Assembly (NCBI GenBank): GCA_964537685.1
Contig: CAZICM010000052.1
Location: forward strand, 1-63,937
Length of the DNA: 63,937 nt
DNA from: CAZICM01 sp964537685
GTDB taxonomy: Bacteria; Myxococcota_A; Polyangia; Polyangiales; Polyangiaceae
Reading direction: 5' to 3'
This document shows positions 62,499-63,937 of the stretch, one piece after another (position 1 is the first letter of the stretch; every line of letters begins with the position of its first letter). Made by a program: the position numbers and the translations under genes. Under the pieces are notes generated by a model. That model saw nothing but the letters and a program-made list of their open reading frames with translations, had not been told where the DNA came from and did no database searches.

Positions 62499-63413
62499 TC
62501 AGGGTCCGCTGCCACCGAGCCTCGAAATGATTGTTTGCGATTGCTCACATTCGGTCTTGTAGGTCTGCGCCTTCGAACCTTTGCAAGCGCGCGCGCTGAA
62601 TGCCTTGAGCATTTGAATCGCTTCCTGCGTCCGCGGAGGCTGGAGCTGCGCGTAAGTGCTGCCCAAGCTGAACAGGATCTGAACGGATTCCGAGCCTTCA
62701 TTGCCCGCGACAGCCTTCGCAGCTTCGAGCTCCGTAACCATTTCCGGAAGCGAATTACGATCCTGGTAGACCTGCGCCAACAAGTTGTGGATGCCGAAGA
62801 GCATCTTGTCGCCGGGCTTCGCAAACGCCTTTGCTTCCTTCAGCACCTGCTCGGCTTCCTTCATGTAGCCAAGCCGGATGTACAAATCCGAAAGCGCTGC
62901 GTAGTAGCGAATCTCAGTGGGATTGTGCTCGATCGCCTTGGTGTAGTTGTCGAGCGCCTTCTGCTCGTCATCCGTCCACAAAAACACGTTGCCAACCTGC
63001 TCGTAGCAGTCCGCAAAATTGGGATCGTTCTCAATACACTTGAGGTAAGGCTCTTTCGCCTCTTCGTAGGGAATCGTCTTCTTTTTGGCTTGCTGCTCCA
63101 GCGCGTATCCACGCTCAAACCAGTAGTTCGCATATTTGGGCGCGAGCTGCGTCGCGCGAGCCAGCGTAGAAGCGACCTTGTCCCACTCCTCTTTCTTCTT
63201 GTAGGCCATCGCAAGCTTGAAAAAGATTCGGTGACTTGTGGGATCGAGCTTGGTCGCCTGCTCATACTTGTTGGCGGCTCCATCCGGATTGAGCGCCACC
63301 TCCTTATCAGCCGCATTCGCAAGGATCACGGCTTCCTGGCGATGCCGACTGCATCCCGCCGTCGCCGCGCTCACCACCATGAGACACACCGCCATAATTG
63401 CGCCAAGCTTCAT
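62499..63413 (-). CDS. TPR lipoprotein, AglT/GltE-like
   Basis: The start at 63413 (MKLGAIMAVCLMVVSAATAGC) gives a lipoprotein signal with AATAGC; an upstream in-frame extension of 66 residues has no such signal and is rejected. The 304-residue product contains about six TPR units (NKYEQATKLDPTSHRIFFKLAMAYKKKEEWDK; YEEAKEPYLKCIENDPNFADCYEQVGNVFL; ALDNYTKAIEHNPTEIRYYAALSDLYIRLGYM). It would sit in the periplasm, anchored to a membrane, and bring partners together. It is 86 bases upstream of the giant TPR gene on the same strand, so they are probably co-transcribed. Size and context fit AglT/GltE of the gliding complex, but the same fold occurs in many lipoproteins. Confidence 0.78.
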   Translation of the reverse strand: MKLGAIMAVCLMVVSAATAGCSRHRQEAVILANAADKEVALNPDGAANKYEQATKLDPTSHRIFFKLAMAYKKKEEWDKVASTLARATQLAPKYANYWFERGYALEQQAKKKTIPYEEAKEPYLKCIENDPNFADCYEQVGNVFLWTDDEQKALDNYTKAIEHNPTEIRYYAALSDLYIRLGYMKEAEQVLKEAKAFAKPGDKMLFGIHNLLAQVYQDRNSLPEMVTELEAAKAVAGNEGSESVQILFSLGSTYAQLQPPRTQEAIQMLKAFSARACKGSKAQTYKTECEQSQTIISRLGGSGP

Positions 63414-63882
63414 CGACCCGATCACCTTTCTGAACTGCGCGGACTCTACCGCTCCTCGTTGTTTCGCAGGAATCAGAACCACCGTCGCGCATGCCGCATC
63501 GCACGCGGTTTCTCCGACTCTCAAACGCGGCATCCAAGCCCGATCAAAGCTTCGAACGGGCGTATGGAGCGGCGAGAATAGAAGGACCGCAACACGGAAG
63601 TCCAGCGGCACGGGCGTGAACTCAACTAGGGCTCACCTATCGGCCCCTCAGGCTCAACCACGCGCCACCGCTCACCACTGCTCATCGCGCTCGCCACAGC
63701 TCGCCACAAAAAGCGCACGCCCCGCGTGTTTAACCCACACACGGGGCGCGCTTTCTCTACCCAATTGCTCTGCCCAATTTCACTGGGCCGCCGAGCACCT
63801 TCCGGCTCAAGAGCGGTCACGCTAACGATTGAATCGACATCCACGACAACGATAGCGTGACTTTTCCGGAACCCGCTCACTC
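63414..63882. other. Intergenic stretch upstream of the TPR lipoprotein gene
   Basis: About 470 bases without a supported gene. Apart from the hairpin at 63708-63756 nothing is recognised; short open frames on both strands lack ribosome sites and family resemblance. The promoter of the TPR lipoprotein/giant TPR operon must lie here, but I cannot place its boxes. Confidence 0.4.
63708..63756 (-). terminator. Intrinsic terminator of the gene truncated at the right edge
   Basis: Two near-complementary arms (AGCGC-A-CGCCCCGCGTGT and ACACACGGGGCGCGCT) enclose a short loop. On the minus strand the hairpin is followed by TTTTTG (63712-63708), so it ends transcripts coming from the gene at 63883-63937. 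Confidence 0.75.
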
Positions 63883-63937
63883 TCAGCCGCCCGGGCTAAA
63901 CATGATGGGATAAACAACCGTGACGATACCGCCTTCG
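63883..63937 (-). CDS. C-terminal end of a TonB/AgmX-PglI-type protein (truncated at edge)
   Basis: Only the last 17 codons and the TGA stop (63885-63883) are inside the window: EGGIVTVVYPIMFSPGG. A final strand of the form G.VTV.YP..F.P is characteristic of TonB C-terminal domains and of the AgmX/PglI C-terminal domain found in gliding-motility proteins (GltG/GltJ) of Myxococcus. Its position upstream of a TPR lipoprotein and a giant TPR protein supports the latter. A terminator hairpin follows. The evidence is short, so the call is tentative. Confidence 0.5.
   Translation of the reverse strand, partial: EGGIVTVVYPIMFSPGG

Overview
The window looks like chromosomal DNA of a Myxococcota-type (deltaproteobacterial) organism. 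The signs are an FG-GAP lipoprotein ending in a MYXO-CTERM-like Cys/TM/Arg tail, a lipoprotein with a Cys-rich CGDG...CDDGN repeat, Gly-rich GGxGG linkers in surface proteins, a DUF1592-type protein with a heme motif, an eukaryote-like kinase fused to AAA and TPR modules, and a giant TPR protein beside a TPR lipoprotein that recalls the AgmK/AglT gliding-motility proteins of Myxococcus. The genus cannot be named from the sequence. No tRNA, rRNA, CRISPR array, integrase or transposase was seen.

Layout. (1) 1-12731: a predicted biological-conflict locus. A truncated AAA-like ATPase and a small unknown gene sit at the left edge. A tight minus-strand operon then encodes GASH, DO-GTPase2, DO-GTPase1 and GAP1, the core of the GTPase-centred conflict systems known from comparative genomics. 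Divergent from it, across about 90 bases, a plus-strand operon encodes a helical unknown protein, a ParA/MinD-like ATPase, a small unknown protein and a metallo-beta-lactamase-fold hydrolase with all its metal ligands. (2) 12741-15972: DUF924, a zinc-ribbon protein and the FG-GAP lipoprotein. (3) 16062-27351: a type VI secretion effector island with an unknown ORF, a PAAR-like/Rhs protein with a BECR (EndoU-like) toxin tail plus cognate immunity gene, VgrG, a TPR adaptor-like protein, an orphan AHH nuclease toxin with an Imm11-type immunity gene, and a decayed toxin tail. The island is bounded by a 92-base direct repeat (about 88% identical) taken from the 3' end of the DUF4105 gene. Inside it, a perfect 121-base direct repeat brackets the AHH cassette.

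(4) 27338-37313: envelope genes, namely DUF4105 (Lnb-like), a beta-propeller-like lipoprotein, an M74 murein endopeptidase-like protein, a YkuD L,D-transpeptidase with a Lys/Ala/Pro insertion inside its catalytic domain, the DUF1592 protein, and an outer-membrane-barrel candidate followed by a c-heme-like lipoprotein. (5) 37359-46810: signalling genes. These are a membrane protein with GAF-like and catalytically dead sigma54-AAA domains, VanZ, a remarkable TIR-pseudokinase-globin fusion with two small partners, and a four-gene minus-strand operon of unrecognised families. (6) 47019-63937: a large Ser/Thr kinase-AAA-TPR protein that converges, across a bidirectional terminator, on the 3770-residue TPR protein. 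Upstream of that protein are its TPR lipoprotein partner and the last 17 codons of a TonB/AgmX-C-like protein.

The two most original signals are the two-armed GTPase conflict locus (with its ParA-MBL arm) and the TIR-pseudokinase-globin protein. The island boundary repeats give the clearest evidence of past mobility.
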